This document shows positions 1 through 8,602 of a DNA stretch of 64,000 bases, piece after piece (positions within the stretch are counted from its first letter, which is position 1; every line of letters starts with the position of its first letter). Both the position numbers and the translations under genes were made by a program. The notes below the pieces were generated by a model. It did no database searches, had not been told where the DNA came from, and was given only the letters and a program-made list of their open reading frames with translations. Source of the stretch: JAOUEA01 sp038249195 (GTDB taxonomy: Bacteria; Actinomycetota; UBA4738; HRBIN12); assembly GCA_038249195.1 (NCBI GenBank), contig JBBRWM010000009.1, forward strand, positions 1 to 64,000, written 5' to 3'.

Positions 1-91
1 CCCATTGCGACGGGTGTTCGGGCTCGTGCTCGAACACCATCCGGGTCGCTCGCTCGCGGATCTCAGGCGGGTACTTGGTTGATCTGGTCAT
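1..91 (-). CDS. IS3-family transposase OrfA, N-terminal 30 codons (partial)
   Basis: The ATG at 91-89 is preceded on the minus strand by a GAGAGGATGGAG purine tract. The visible peptide starts MTRSTKYPPEIRERATRMVF and continues with EHEPEHPSQW. This is the usual opening of the helix-turn-helix OrfA protein of IS3 elements, which binds the terminal repeats and is fused to the OrfB integrase by frameshifting. The gene continues beyond the left edge, so intactness cannot be judged. Confidence 0.8.
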   Translation of the reverse strand, partial: MTRSTKYPPEIRERATRMVFEHEPEHPSQW

Positions 92-141
92 GGCTCCATC
101 CTCTCAAGGGTTGGAGCCTCCAAGAAACCCGGCGCGCTTCA
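1..141 (-). mobile_element. IS3-family insertion sequence, left end (truncated by window edge)
   Basis: Read on the minus strand, the element starts at 141 with TGAAGCGCGCCGGGTTTCTT, a 5'-TGA plus GC-rich terminus typical of actinobacterial IS3-family inverted repeats. About 50 bp inside it lies the start of an OrfA-like transposase that runs off the left edge. Only the promoter-proximal end is in the window, so the other terminus and any target duplication cannot be checked. The terminus is inferred from its resemblance to family ends, not from a paired repeat. Confidence 0.7.
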
Positions 142-339
142 GTGCGTCAGGCGGGCAATGGCTTGGTTGAGCCAGCCGAGGAGGCAGACGACAACACGGG
201 ATAGCAGACGCCACCACGCCGCGGCGGGTGTTTCTTCCTGCTGAGCAGGCGTTTGAGCCCACAGCGGCCCTCGTAATCGACAAGGCGGCTCGCGGCTACT
301 ACGGTGCGGCCCAGAGGGAATCCCCCAAAGGAGGCCGCC

Positions 340-2136
340 TTGCCGTTCCAGACGCCCATCCCGATCGCGAAGGCCCTTGAGAGGATCCACACTCACGAGT
401 ACGTCCTCCCCGCGATCCAGCGGGAGTTCGTTTGGGACACGGTTCAGATCTGCGCGCTCTTCGACAGCCTGATGCGCGGTTACCCGATCGGCTCCTTCCT
501 GTTCTGGAAGGTAGAGGGCAACAACTCTGATCGCTTCGTCTTCTACGACTTCATACGTAACTACCACCAGCTGACGGCGCCCCATTGCCCGCAGCTCGCG
601 GTGACGCCTGGCCAGTCGGTCGTCGCCATCCTCGATGGGCAACAGCGCCTTACAGCCCTCAACATCGCCTTGCGGGGAAGCCACGCAGAAAAGACTCCGT
701 GGCGGCGCATCAAGGATCCCAGCGCCTACCCGGTGAGGTACTTGCATCTGGATCTTCGGCATCACGGAACGAACGACGACCTGAGCCTGGAGTACAAGTT
801 CGCGTTCTTGACCGACGAAGAGGCGGGGGCAGCGAGCCACGCAGGTGACGATCCTTCCCGGTGGTTCCGCGTCCGAGACATCCTCGAGATGAAGCCAGGG
901 CCGAGGATGTTCGCCTGGTTGCTCAACGCCGGCCTGAATGACAGCGAATTGGCCTTCGAGCTCTTGGATCGGCTGCACGAGGTGACGAGTCGGGATGCCC
1001 TTATCAGCTTCTACGAGGAGGAGTCACAGGATCTAGATCGAGTCCTAAACATCTTCATCCGTGTCAACTCGGGAGGGACGGTTCTGTCCTACTCGGACCT
1101 GCTTCTGAGCATCGCGACTGCTCAGTGGAAGGACAGAGATGCAAGGGAGGCGATCCACGGACTGGTCGACGACCTGAACGCGACGGGCCAGGGCTTCGCC
1201 TTCTCGAAGGACCTGATCCTCAAAGCCGGGCTCGTTCTGATGGACCAAGGGGATATCAGGTTCAAGGTCGACAACTTCGACAAAGAGACCATGCAGTCGA
1301 TGGAGGCCAGTTGGGACGCGATCGCGAAATCGCTCCGAGTTACAGTTCAGCTGCTGTCAGACTTCGGCTTCTCCGATCGGACCCTCACCGCCACGAGCGT
1401 CTTGATCCCTCTCGCCTACTACGTTCACTCGCGAGGGCTCAGGGAGACCTATCTGAGCCGAACCGCCGACTCGGAGGATCGACGGGCGATTCGCGCTTGG
1501 GTGATCCGATCCCTCCTCAAGGGAGGCGTCTGGGGAAGCGGTCTCGACACGCTTCTGTCGCGGCTCCGCCAAGCGATCCGGGATCACGGTCAGGACGGAT
1601 TCCCCGAGCGTGCGCTCGAAACGGAGATGACGCGTCTCGCTAAGCCTCTTCGCTTCGAAGAAGCGGAAATCGAGGACCTGTTGGACTCGAAGTACGGGAG
1701 CAAGCGCCTATTCCCCCTGTTGGCCCTGTTGTATCCCGGCGTTGACGTAAGGAGAGAGTTCCACGAGGACCACGTGTTCCCGAGATCTCGCTTCACAAAG
1801 CGCGCCTTGGTCGAGGAGCAGGTGCCCGAGCAGGCGCTGCCAGACTACCTGGACAGCGTGGACCGGTTGCCCAACCTCCAACTACTCGAGGGGCCTGTCA
1901 ACATCGACAAGAGCGCCGAGATGCCGCTCGTCTGGATCTCGGCGCAGTATCCGGAGAAGGGTCCGAGGGAGTCTTGGCTTGCGGCGAACGATCTCTCCGG
2001 CCTCCCCGCGTCCATCCTCGACTTCCCGGAATTTTTCGCCAAACGCCGCGAACGGATGAGGACGAAGCTCGTCCGGCTGCTTGCCAGCGACCCTTTCCCT
2101 TCGGAAGACGCGGTCGCTCTGCAACCGCAGAAGTAG
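340..2136 (+). CDS. DUF262 / HNH (DUF1524-like) GmrSD-type putative restriction protein
   Basis: A 598-residue protein with the layout of GmrSD-type modification-dependent restriction enzymes. The N-terminal DUF262 part carries QREFVW near residue 27 and the nucleotide-binding signature DGQQRLTAL near 99. The C-terminal part has an HNH/DUF1524-like centre, HEDHVFP near residue 475, followed about 35 residues later by NLQLLEGPVNIDKS. I place the start at TTG 340, because AAAGGAGG ends 5 nt before it and DUF262 proteins usually begin near FQTPI; an ATG at 304 in the same frame lacks a ribosome site. It stands alone beside an IS3 end, in DNA with weaker GC bias at third codon positions than the later core genes, so recent acquisition and a phage-defence role are inferred. 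No companion methylase is visible. Confidence 0.8.
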   Translation: MPFQTPIPIAKALERIHTHEYVLPAIQREFVWDTVQICALFDSLMRGYPIGSFLFWKVEGNNSDRFVFYDFIRNYHQLTAPHCPQLAVTPGQSVVAILDGQQRLTALNIALRGSHAEKTPWRRIKDPSAYPVRYLHLDLRHHGTNDDLSLEYKFAFLTDEEAGAASHAGDDPSRWFRVRDILEMKPGPRMFAWLLNAGLNDSELAFELLDRLHEVTSRDALISFYEEESQDLDRVLNIFIRVNSGGTVLSYSDLLLSIATAQWKDRDAREAIHGLVDDLNATGQGFAFSKDLILKAGLVLMDQGDIRFKVDNFDKETMQSMEASWDAIAKSLRVTVQLLSDFGFSDRTLTATSVLIPLAYYVHSRGLRETYLSRTADSEDRRAIRAWVIRSLLKGGVWGSGLDTLLSRLRQAIRDHGQDGFPERALETEMTRLAKPLRFEEAEIEDLLDSKYGSKRLFPLLALLYPGVDVRREFHEDHVFPRSRFTKRALVEEQVPEQALPDYLDSVDRLPNLQLLEGPVNIDKSAEMPLVWISAQYPEKGPRESWLAANDLSGLPASILDFPEFFAKRRERMRTKLVRLLASDPFPSEDAVALQPQK

Positions 2137-2715
2137 ATGCCGCGTCTGCTGCCCTTGGCCAGCCGTTTCGCTGGCGCGACACTCTCGCCGGTCGATTCCG
2201 CGTGCGCTCTGGCTAGCTCGTGCCTGTCGTGACCCGACGCCTACGGTGGCCTCACTGGACCGGCTCGCTCGCGACTCGGCTGGGTCGCTCACCTCCGCCA
2301 ACTTCGACTCCCCGATGCTCCAGCTGACGTGAACGGAGCGAACGCTCCGAGGATCACCCTGGCCGATAGGGCGGGGGCGCAGTGGTCGCCGGCCGCACCA
2401 TGGTCCGCACGTCTGAGCTTAACGAAGGGCTCCTTCGAGTAGTCTCGATGCCGCCTTTCAAATGGGCCTCGATCGCCGCGTTTCCGAAGGGAGACATGAT
2501 TGAGAATGCACCCTCGCCGGCCGAGGCGCTGCCGGTCACCTCGACGTCGAAAACGATTCCTCTTCCACGAGGCCACACAGCGAGGGGTTGAGGCCGAGAA
2601 GCCGTCCATGCCAAGCCGAAGCCGGAGCGCCGTTCTCGACCTTCTCGGTGTCCGGCATCCTCGCCTTGCCACCTTTTGCTCAACGTAAGGCCGGAGCATC
2701 TCCATCGAGGTCAAG
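2137..2715. other. Intergenic region, no convincing gene
   Basis: About 580 bp between the DUF262 gene and the convergent CorA-like gene. Several open frames of 60-158 codons overlap on both strands but none has a good ribosome site or a recognisable motif. The least bad is minus 2354-2683, which reads like a compositionally normal protein tail and may be a decayed gene. A perfect 6-bp stem with a GAAC loop (2334-2349, CGGAGC/GCTCCG) could be a terminator stem, but it has no T-tract. Confidence 0.5.
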
Positions 2716-3906
2716 TCATCTCCCCTCTTCTCCGGGCGTCCTAACGTTGCCTCGGCCGGGATCACCCGACACGCGGCGCAGGTAGACGTGGTTCAGGTAC
2801 CAACGTATCGCGAACCACACGCCGGCCCCGAGCAGCACCATCCCGACGAGCGACCCCCAGAATCCGATCTTGAGACCAGCTCCCGGCAAGTGCACGAAGT
2901 TCATCCCGAAGATGCCCGCCACCAGCGTCGGCACGAGCAGGACGGTGGCGACGATAGTGAGCAGGTATAGCGTGTCGTTCAACCGATCCGCCTTCATGGT
3001 GTTGCTGAGCTCGACCGTCTGCTGCAGCTGGTCCAACACGTCCCGGACCATGTCGACCGCCCGATCTGCCTCCCTGCCCAAGTCGTTGATTCGGAGACGG
3101 AGTTCCGGATCCTCGACATCGATGAACGGGCCAGCGAGCAACTCGCTGATCTCATCCGACGGGAGGAAGGCCCACCGAACGTGGCGGAGCAACCTCCTCA
3201 TACCCAGTGTCCGCTCCGGCAGGGTCGCCGATCCCTTATCCCGCCGGTTCAGCCACCGCCCTTCTACGACCTGCTCCTCCATGGTGTCCACGCGTTCGCG
3301 GAGGACGTTGAGCAGTCGCAATGCCGAGTCCACGACCTGATCTAGGACCGAGGCCGCCACCTCGAGCCCGAATGTGTCATCGCCGTCTTCGCGGTTCGTT
3401 CGCTCTCGGAGCTCGACGACATCGCTCCGGGCGAGCTGGAGATCGAACCTGCCGGCAGGGAGCGCGGGATGGCCCACCCCAAGCGCGGTGCCGTTACGAT
3501 CCCAGCCTTGTCGGAAGTAGCGCATCGTGATCGCGAAGGTATGCCCAGCGAGCACATGTACCTCTTGGGCAGCGACGGAGGCACCCTCCGTCTCCTCGGT
3601 TCCCATCCAGTAGGCACGAGCGAACATCGCATTGCGAAACGCCTTCGCTTTGGGCGGTTGGCGCGGCGGCTCTGCGCCCCCGTCGGCAGCCAACTTGGGA
3701 TCGACGCGATGGAGAGCCTGCCGATGCCCCGTGATCTGGCGGAGAACGTTCTCGATCGCGGTCGGGTCGCCGAGGATGTCCACCCACACTAGCACCGGAC
3801 CGTCGATCAAGGCTGAGATGTCCTGTGTCCCTGTCGGGAGTAGCTCCCAGCGGGCTCCCCGAAGAACATGGACGGTGACTTCGGCCTCGGCGCTCGAATC
3901 CTGCAT
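2716..3906 (-). CDS. CorA-family divalent metal ion transporter-like protein
   Basis: A 396-residue protein with the CorA layout: a long cytoplasmic N-terminal domain with helical stretches (RERVDTMEEQVVEGRWLNRR, later LGREADRAVDMVRDVLDQL), then two C-terminal membrane helices. The first helix ends in the family signature GMN, in IFGMNFVHLPG. CorA proteins are pentameric inner-membrane channels for Mg2+ or Co2+; this divergent member could equally be a ZntB-type zinc transporter. The start is ATG 3906, with GAGGAG 6-7 nt upstream. A longer frame to 4047 would cross the divergent gene at 4007 and lacks a ribosome site. The acidic pre-helix region and basic tail match the family. Confidence 0.85.
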   Translation of the reverse strand: MQDSSAEAEVTVHVLRGARWELLPTGTQDISALIDGPVLVWVDILGDPTAIENVLRQITGHRQALHRVDPKLAADGGAEPPRQPPKAKAFRNAMFARAYWMGTEETEGASVAAQEVHVLAGHTFAITMRYFRQGWDRNGTALGVGHPALPAGRFDLQLARSDVVELRERTNREDGDDTFGLEVAASVLDQVVDSALRLLNVLRERVDTMEEQVVEGRWLNRRDKGSATLPERTLGMRRLLRHVRWAFLPSDEISELLAGPFIDVEDPELRLRINDLGREADRAVDMVRDVLDQLQQTVELSNTMKADRLNDTLYLLTIVATVLLVPTLVAGIFGMNFVHLPGAGLKIGFWGSLVGMVLLGAGVWFAIRWYLNHVYLRRVSGDPGRGNVRTPGEEGR

Positions 3907-4006
3907 AGGTCTCTCCTCGGTGGGAACGGACGTTATGTTGCGCATCATGACACCTGGCCCGCCCCTGGATGGGATACTTCGCCTACTGGATCGAGGGGGA
4001 GACTGG

Positions 4007-4456
4007 GTGCCGAAGAAGATGGATACGACAGAAGACGACTTAGGCAAAGCCCTCGCGGGTCAGCTCCGCGATCTCGGCGTCCGCGGAATCCTCGTACAGA
4101 TGGCCGAGCAAGGCCAGCTGCTGGAGCTCCGCTGCGAGATGCCAACGTGCTATTGCCCGAAGGGGCGGGCACACTTCGATGCCCGCGGCGTCGTCCTCTC
4201 CGACTGGATGCCGACAGAGGATCATTATCCCGTTCTCAAGTCGAACGGCGGCCAGCGGGTCCCGTGGAACATCCGCCTCGGTCACCGCCGGTGCAACAAC
4301 GCCGACTTCGCGTGGCGCTCGCGCATCAACGCGTTGTTGAAGAAGAACAGATCCCTCGTCCAGATCGCCGAGGAATTGAGCCGCAAGAAGGTTCCTCGGC
4401 CGCACGGCACCAGTACGTGGACAGCCAAGAACGTGCGAAAGGCATTCGTCAGCTAG
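4007..4456 (+). CDS. Hypothetical cysteine-containing protein with C-terminal HTH-like segment
   Basis: A 149-residue protein of unknown function. The middle part has CEMPTCYCPKGRAHFD, a compact cysteine cluster that could bind metal, then a conserved-looking block ending RRCNNADFAWRSRI. The last 45 residues (SLVQIAEELSRKKVPRPHG, then WTAKNVRKAF) resemble the helix-turn-helix tail seen in recombinase-like proteins. I choose GTG 4007 because GAGGGGGAG lies 5 nt upstream. In-frame ATGs at 3935, 3947 and 4019 lack good sites, and the first two would sit in the promoter of the divergent CorA gene. A role in nucleic-acid binding is a guess. Confidence 0.65.
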   Translation: MPKKMDTTEDDLGKALAGQLRDLGVRGILVQMAEQGQLLELRCEMPTCYCPKGRAHFDARGVVLSDWMPTEDHYPVLKSNGGQRVPWNIRLGHRRCNNADFAWRSRINALLKKNRSLVQIAEELSRKKVPRPHGTSTWTAKNVRKAFVS

Positions 4457-4500
4457 CTCTCCTGTAGGCGTCGACCGAGCTGAGACGGACCGCCTGACGC

Positions 4501-4506
4501 TAGTGT
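4501..4506 (+). promoter_or_regulatory. -10 box (TAGTGT) for leaderless GNAT gene
   Basis: TAGTGT ends 6 nt before the ATG at 4513 and no Shine-Dalgarno sequence is present, matching the TANNNT-to-ATG spacing of leaderless actinobacterial transcripts. Confidence 0.5.
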
Positions 4507-4512
4507 TGGCCG

Positions 4513-5073
4513 ATGGTCGCCTGGAACGGCACGGTCGTCCTCGCCACGCCCCGGCTGACGCTGCGCACGTTCGGCCGCGACGACCTCCCCCACTACGCGG
4601 CACTCAACGCCGACCCCGAGGTGGTGCGCTACCTCGGTGGCGAGCCGCTCTCGCGCACGTATTCCGACGAGATCGCCGAGTGGGCAAACGAGCTCCACGA
4701 GGAGGAGGGCATCGGCCTGCTGGCGGTGGAACGCACCGACGACGGGGCATTCCTGGGCATGTGCGGCCTGCACCACCAGGAGTCCTACCCGGACGAGCTC
4801 GAGGTGGGCTGGCGGCTGGCGCACGAACACTGGGGCCACGGCTATGCCACCGAGGCCGCCACGGCGTGGCTCGATCACGCCTTCGATGCGCTTGCCGCTC
4901 CGCGCGTGATCTCGATCGCCGACGTGCCCAATGAACGCAGCATCGCCGTGATGCGGCGCCTGGGCATGGTCCTCGACCACGAGGGCAGGGTGCAGGACGA
5001 CGGGGAGGTCTTCGACGCGGTGATCTACGCGATCTCGGCGGACCGATGGCGGGCCAGAAGGGAGGGGTCCTAG
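4513..5073 (+). CDS. GNAT family N-acetyltransferase (RimJ/RimL type)
   Basis: A 186-residue acetyltransferase of the RimJ/RimL group, which transfers acetyl from acetyl-CoA to an amine (protein N-termini, small molecules or antibiotics). It opens with the typical LATPRLTLRTFGRDD. The acetyl-CoA loop is seen in WRLAHEHWGHGYATEA, and the C-terminal NERSIAVMRRLGMVLDHEG is the usual last motif. Length is normal. The target cannot be inferred. The next gene starts 149 bp downstream after its own ribosome site, so this is probably a single transcription unit. Confidence 0.9.
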   Translation: MVAWNGTVVLATPRLTLRTFGRDDLPHYAALNADPEVVRYLGGEPLSRTYSDEIAEWANELHEEEGIGLLAVERTDDGAFLGMCGLHHQESYPDELEVGWRLAHEHWGHGYATEAATAWLDHAFDALAAPRVISIADVPNERSIAVMRRLGMVLDHEGRVQDDGEVFDAVIYAISADRWRARREGS

Positions 5074-5222
5074 TCCTGCGTTCGACGCTCCGCGATCAGC
5101 TCGTCGATGGTGCGCTGGCCCGTCTTGCGCCTGAGCGCCGGCTGATCTCCGCCAAGGCCCAAACGGGCCGCTCGCTCAAGGAATCGACCCTCTCCTGACG
5201 ACACCTCCTGGGAGAGGTGATC

Positions 5223-6539
5223 GTGAGCGCGTCCCCCCGGCGCCGTCAACGCACGCATACGAGCATGGTCGCGGCCGCCGCCGTGCTCTTCGTCGTGCTC
5301 GCATCCGTCCAGCCCGCGTCCGCCGGTGCGCACCGCATCCGCCTCACGGGGACCTACCGCGAGATGGCGGTCGACGGGATCGGGTGGGGTCGCACCGACC
5401 ACTACCTGACCTCGGGCGGGCAGACCTACCTGCTGCAGCGCGGCGGCGACTTCCCGGACTTCGACTCCGGTGCGCGCGTCGAGGTCGACGGCACGCTGGA
5501 CGGCACCAAGCTCCACCCCGACGCGATCGACCAGGTGCCCGGCGCCCCGGTGGCGGCCGCGAAGATCCGGAGCACGCCCCGCCTGCCCACCGACACGCGC
5601 TCGGTGCTGGCGATCCTCGTGAACTGGACGGCCCCGGACGCCGTGACGCCGACCAAGGCCATCGACCAGCTGGAAAACACGAACGACGCCTGGTACGACG
5701 ACGCGTCCTACGGCCAGGTACGGATGACCGCGGAGGCCACCGACTGGCTCACGATCCCGGCCCCGGACGGCTGCGCTTCCTCCGTCATCATGGACAACGC
5801 CCTCGCGGCGGCGAAAAGTGCTGGATGGGACCTGAACAGCTACGACCACCTCCTCGTGTACTTCCCCTACGTGGCGTCGTGCGGCTATGCCGGGATGGCC
5901 TACGTCGGCTGGGGACGACTCTGGATCAACGGTTACATGAACACGCGGGTGACCGTGCACGAGCTCGGCCACAACCTCGGGCTCTCGCATGCGCATTCGG
6001 TCACGTGCGCCGCATCAGGGAAGGCCGTTCCCTGGTCCGAGGGCTGCACCCGAAGCGAGTACGGGGACCCCTTCGACGCGATGGGTGGGTCGTTCGGGGG
6101 CGGCGTGGGCAGGTTCAACGCCTCGCAGGCCGCCCAGCTTGGGTGGATGGGGGGCCGCAAGAAGACCGTCAAACCCAAGGGCGGCACCTTCAAGCTCGCG
6201 GCGATCGGGCGGCGCCGCGCGGGCCTGCAGGCCTTGCGATTGCCCGACGCCAACCACACGGTGTGGGTCGAGTACCGCAGACCCACGGGCGTAGACTCCT
6301 GGCTCCCGTCGGGGGCCACCAACGGCGTCCTGCTCCACGTGTCGACGACCGCGGTGCCCGGGTCCGATCTCATCGACCTCACGCCCCAAGACGACTTCAC
6401 GAACAGCGTCCTGCGGCCCGGGCGCTCGTGGACGGATCCCCTCACGGGATGGCGGGTCCGCGTGAAGGCAGCCAAACCCAAGCGCGCCGTCGTCGTTGTG
6501 ACCAGACCTCACCACAAGGCCGCGCACGCATCGCCGTGA
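5223..6539 (+). CDS. Secreted zinc metalloprotease, gametolysin (M11)-like
   Basis: A 438-residue exported protein. Residues 1-36 form a signal peptide (basic start, hydrophobic core around VAAAAVLFVVLASV, then ASAGA). The zinc site is HELGHNLGLSH with His246, Glu247, His250 and His256, the HExxHxxGxxH pattern of metzincin-like M11 peptidases. The nearby GDPFDAMGG fits the methionine turn. The C-terminal 150 residues look like a beta-rich domain ending in a basic tail. The start is GTG 5223, with GGAGAGG 5 nt before it; GTG 5217 is the alternative. It is probably a scavenging or cell-wall-glycoprotein protease outside the cell; the substrate is unknown. Confidence 0.85.
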   Translation: MSASPRRRQRTHTSMVAAAAVLFVVLASVQPASAGAHRIRLTGTYREMAVDGIGWGRTDHYLTSGGQTYLLQRGGDFPDFDSGARVEVDGTLDGTKLHPDAIDQVPGAPVAAAKIRSTPRLPTDTRSVLAILVNWTAPDAVTPTKAIDQLENTNDAWYDDASYGQVRMTAEATDWLTIPAPDGCASSVIMDNALAAAKSAGWDLNSYDHLLVYFPYVASCGYAGMAYVGWGRLWINGYMNTRVTVHELGHNLGLSHAHSVTCAASGKAVPWSEGCTRSEYGDPFDAMGGSFGGGVGRFNASQAAQLGWMGGRKKTVKPKGGTFKLAAIGRRRAGLQALRLPDANHTVWVEYRRPTGVDSWLPSGATNGVLLHVSTTAVPGSDLIDLTPQDDFTNSVLRPGRSWTDPLTGWRVRVKAAKPKRAVVVVTRPHHKAAHASP

Positions 6540-6542
6540 CCC

Positions 6543-7280
6543 TCAGTCGATGCTCCAGATCACCGCAATGGAAACCTTGGTCTGGATGGCGTGCGGGGGG
6601 ACGACCCTGAGGGTCGGCGCGGCTGCCGCGAAAGCCTGATCGCGGACGGCGTAGGGCCGCAGAACCGCGGGCGCGCCCGTCTCGCGGATCTGCACGACGC
6701 CCGTGACCTGGGCACCCGCCGCACCCGCGAGGGCGTCGGCCTTCGCGCGCGCGCTCTCCACCGCGGCCGCGAGCGCCCGTTCCTTGGCTCCCACAGGATC
6801 GGCGACCTGGAAGCGAACGCCGCGCACGCTCGTGGCCCCGGCCTGAACGCCCTTCTGGATCGCCGTGCCGATGACATCGAGATCGTGGATCTTCACCGTC
6901 AGGGAGGTCGACGCGCTGTAGACCGTCGACGCGTGCGAGGTTCCGCGGTCGATCGTCTTCGGCCCGATGCCGACGTTCGTGGTCTGCAGGTCCGCCTGCT
7001 TGATGCCGAGGCCCTTCATCGCGGCGATGACCTGGTTCATGGTCCGCGCGTTCTCGTTCAGCGCGACCGTGCTCACGGCGTTCTCCGTATGGACGCTGAA
7101 CGTGATGACCGCCTCGTCGGGCTGCATGCTGATCGTGGCCGTCGACGAGACCGTGATGGTGTGCGGCGATCCGCCGGCGGGGGTGGCGTCTTGCCCTGAG
7201 GCCGCGGTCATCCAGACGACGGTGACGGCGACCGCCAGCGCGGCGACCACGCCGCCGCCGGTCCAGGCACGCTTGCTCAT
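6543..7280 (-). CDS. SIMPL domain (DUF541) exported protein
   Basis: A 245-residue protein with a signal-peptide-like hydrophobic N-terminus (residues 8-28) and one SIMPL/DUF541 domain: TITVSSTATISMQPDEAVI near residue 42, then QTTNVGIGP and KERALAAAVESARAKADALA. These proteins sit in the periplasm or outside the membrane; roles in oxidative stress or complex assembly are reported for a few, with no general function known. AAGGAGG lies 5-6 nt before the ATG. It ends 3 bp from the stop of the convergent metalloprotease gene, so the two units share a terminator region. Confidence 0.88.
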   Translation of the reverse strand: MSKRAWTGGGVVAALAVAVTVVWMTAASGQDATPAGGSPHTITVSSTATISMQPDEAVITFSVHTENAVSTVALNENARTMNQVIAAMKGLGIKQADLQTTNVGIGPKTIDRGTSHASTVYSASTSLTVKIHDLDVIGTAIQKGVQAGATSVRGVRFQVADPVGAKERALAAAVESARAKADALAGAAGAQVTGVVQIRETGAPAVLRPYAVRDQAFAAAAPTLRVVPPHAIQTKVSIAVIWSID

Positions 7281-7450
7281 CGGATCCTCCTTGAACGAAC
7301 GGACATAGACCCATGCCCGATGCCCGCCGTCGTGTGACGGGTAGCCAGGCGCCGTCCTATCGTTGTCCGCTTTCGCGGGGGAGGAGTCCCAGCACGTTCG
7401 ACCGCGCGACCGCCCACGTCACCGTCGTCGCGCGCGTAACGGTCCGGACC

Positions 7451-7606
7451 ATGGTGATCGAGGATCCGCAGAGCGGAACGAAGGTCGAACTCGAGGGCGA
7501 CCGGGTCTGGTCGAAGCACTCCAAAGAGGTGATCCACGCCCTCGTGGGCGACAGCGAGGTCGAGGAGTCCGAGGAGCCCGAGGAGGCCGAAGACGCCAAC
7601 GCGTGA
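7451..7606 (+). CDS. Small acidic hypothetical protein
   Basis: A 51-residue frame starting at ATG 7451: a short basic/acidic core (VELEGDRVWSKHSKEVIHAL) followed by a strongly acidic tail (SEVEESEEPEEAEDANA). The frame stays open upstream to 7313, but that part is arginine-rich and looks non-coding. No ribosome site is seen, so the start is weak. The acidic tail and codon bias favour a real small gene. I do not recognise the family. Confidence 0.45.
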   Translation: MVIEDPQSGTKVELEGDRVWSKHSKEVIHALVGDSEVEESEEPEEAEDANA

Positions 7607-7631
7607 TCAGGCAACGTGCGGGACGCGGTGG

Positions 7632-8576
7632 CTACGCTCTGCGGATGCGCCTGCGCGCGGTCCTCAGCGGCGCCGTAAGCCGCCACGACGTGGAGCCGTG
7701 GATGAGATCGAGCTCGGCGCGGAGGTCGGCCGCCTCGGCGCACGACGCTTCGACCTCCGCGCGCAAAGCGGTCGTCTCCCGCGCCGACTCCTTCGCCGCG
7801 GCATCCAGCTCATCCATCCGGGCCACCAGCTCCCGTTCGCGAGCCTGTTCCGACCACCGGCGCGGCTTCCCATCGATGAGCGGGTTGATCTCGGGCGAGA
7901 GCGTCGCGCCCACCGCCGCGTCCTCCGAGCGCACGTACCAACGGTTGAGCCCGTCGTCGGCCGCGAACGCGTAGCCGGCCTCCAACAGGATCGCCTCGCT
8001 TCGCTCGTACACGTCTTCGGCGCGGCGGGGAGCGCGCGCCTCCACGAGCACGACGAGCGGACGGAAGCTGGCGAGGTCGGCGCCGGCGAGCACGGCGGCC
8101 TCGTGGCCCTCGACGTCCACCTTGAGGAAGTGGAAGGCGGCGGCTTCCTCGGCGGGCGTGCCTCCCATCAGCTCGGCGAGCGGGATCACCTCTACCTCCA
8201 CGTCCTCGACGCGACCGCCCTCGGCCGCGTGCCGCGCCGCGATCGCGGGCTCGAGCGTTGTGAGGCCGGTCTGTTCACCGTCGCCGTCGAGCACCACGTG
8301 CAGCGACAGTCGGCTCCGATCGGCCCCGGCCGCCGCCTCGACCACCACGTCGCGCGGGCGCTCCTCACGCAGGCGGGCGGCGTAGTACGGGTTCGGCTCC
8401 ACGTCGATCCCGCACCATCCGAGCGCGTAGAAACCCTTGGTGACCGAGTCCACCGAGGGATCCATGGCGCCGACGTCCACGTAGAACCCCGGACCGAGGT
8501 CGCGCAGGACCCGCCATAACCGCACGTCCTCCCAGTGATCGGCCCACGAGACTTCGAGGTGATCGCCGGGGGACAT
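7632..8576 (-). CDS. FkbM family SAM-dependent methyltransferase
   Basis: A 314-residue protein with the FkbM fold. The SAM-binding motif is FYVDVGAMDPSVDSVTKGFY, followed by WCGIDVEPNPYY. The FkbM motif HFLKVDVEGHEAAVLAGADL lies near residue 170. The last 60 residues form a probable coiled coil (SARETTALRAEVEASCAEAA) and end in a basic tail of the kind found on enzymes of surface glycan synthesis. Family members O-methylate sugars or polyketides. TAGCAT ends 5 nt before the ATG with no ribosome site, which suggests a leaderless transcript. The acceptor is unknown; no glycosyltransferases lie nearby. Confidence 0.85.
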   Translation of the reverse strand: MSPGDHLEVSWADHWEDVRLWRVLRDLGPGFYVDVGAMDPSVDSVTKGFYALGWCGIDVEPNPYYAARLREERPRDVVVEAAAGADRSRLSLHVVLDGDGEQTGLTTLEPAIAARHAAEGGRVEDVEVEVIPLAELMGGTPAEEAAAFHFLKVDVEGHEAAVLAGADLASFRPLVVLVEARAPRRAEDVYERSEAILLEAGYAFAADDGLNRWYVRSEDAAVGATLSPEINPLIDGKPRRWSEQARERELVARMDELDAAAKESARETTALRAEVEASCAEAADLRAELDLIHGSTSWRLTAPLRTARRRIRRA

Positions 8577-8581
8577 GCGCC

Positions 8582-8587
8582 ATGCTA
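8582..8587 (-). promoter_or_regulatory. -10 box (TAGCAT) for leaderless FkbM gene
   Basis: Minus-strand TAGCAT lies 5 nt before the ATG at 8576; there is no Shine-Dalgarno sequence between them. Confidence 0.45.
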
Positions 8588-8602
8588 GCGCGCGGGACGG
8601 AG

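Noticed and set aside
2334..2349. Rho-independent terminator
   Set aside because: The 6-bp stem is perfect but no T-run follows on either strand.
2289..2765. Overlapping frames in the gap after the DUF262 gene (65-158 codons)
   Set aside because: All lack ribosome sites and motifs and contradict each other; composition does not favour one.
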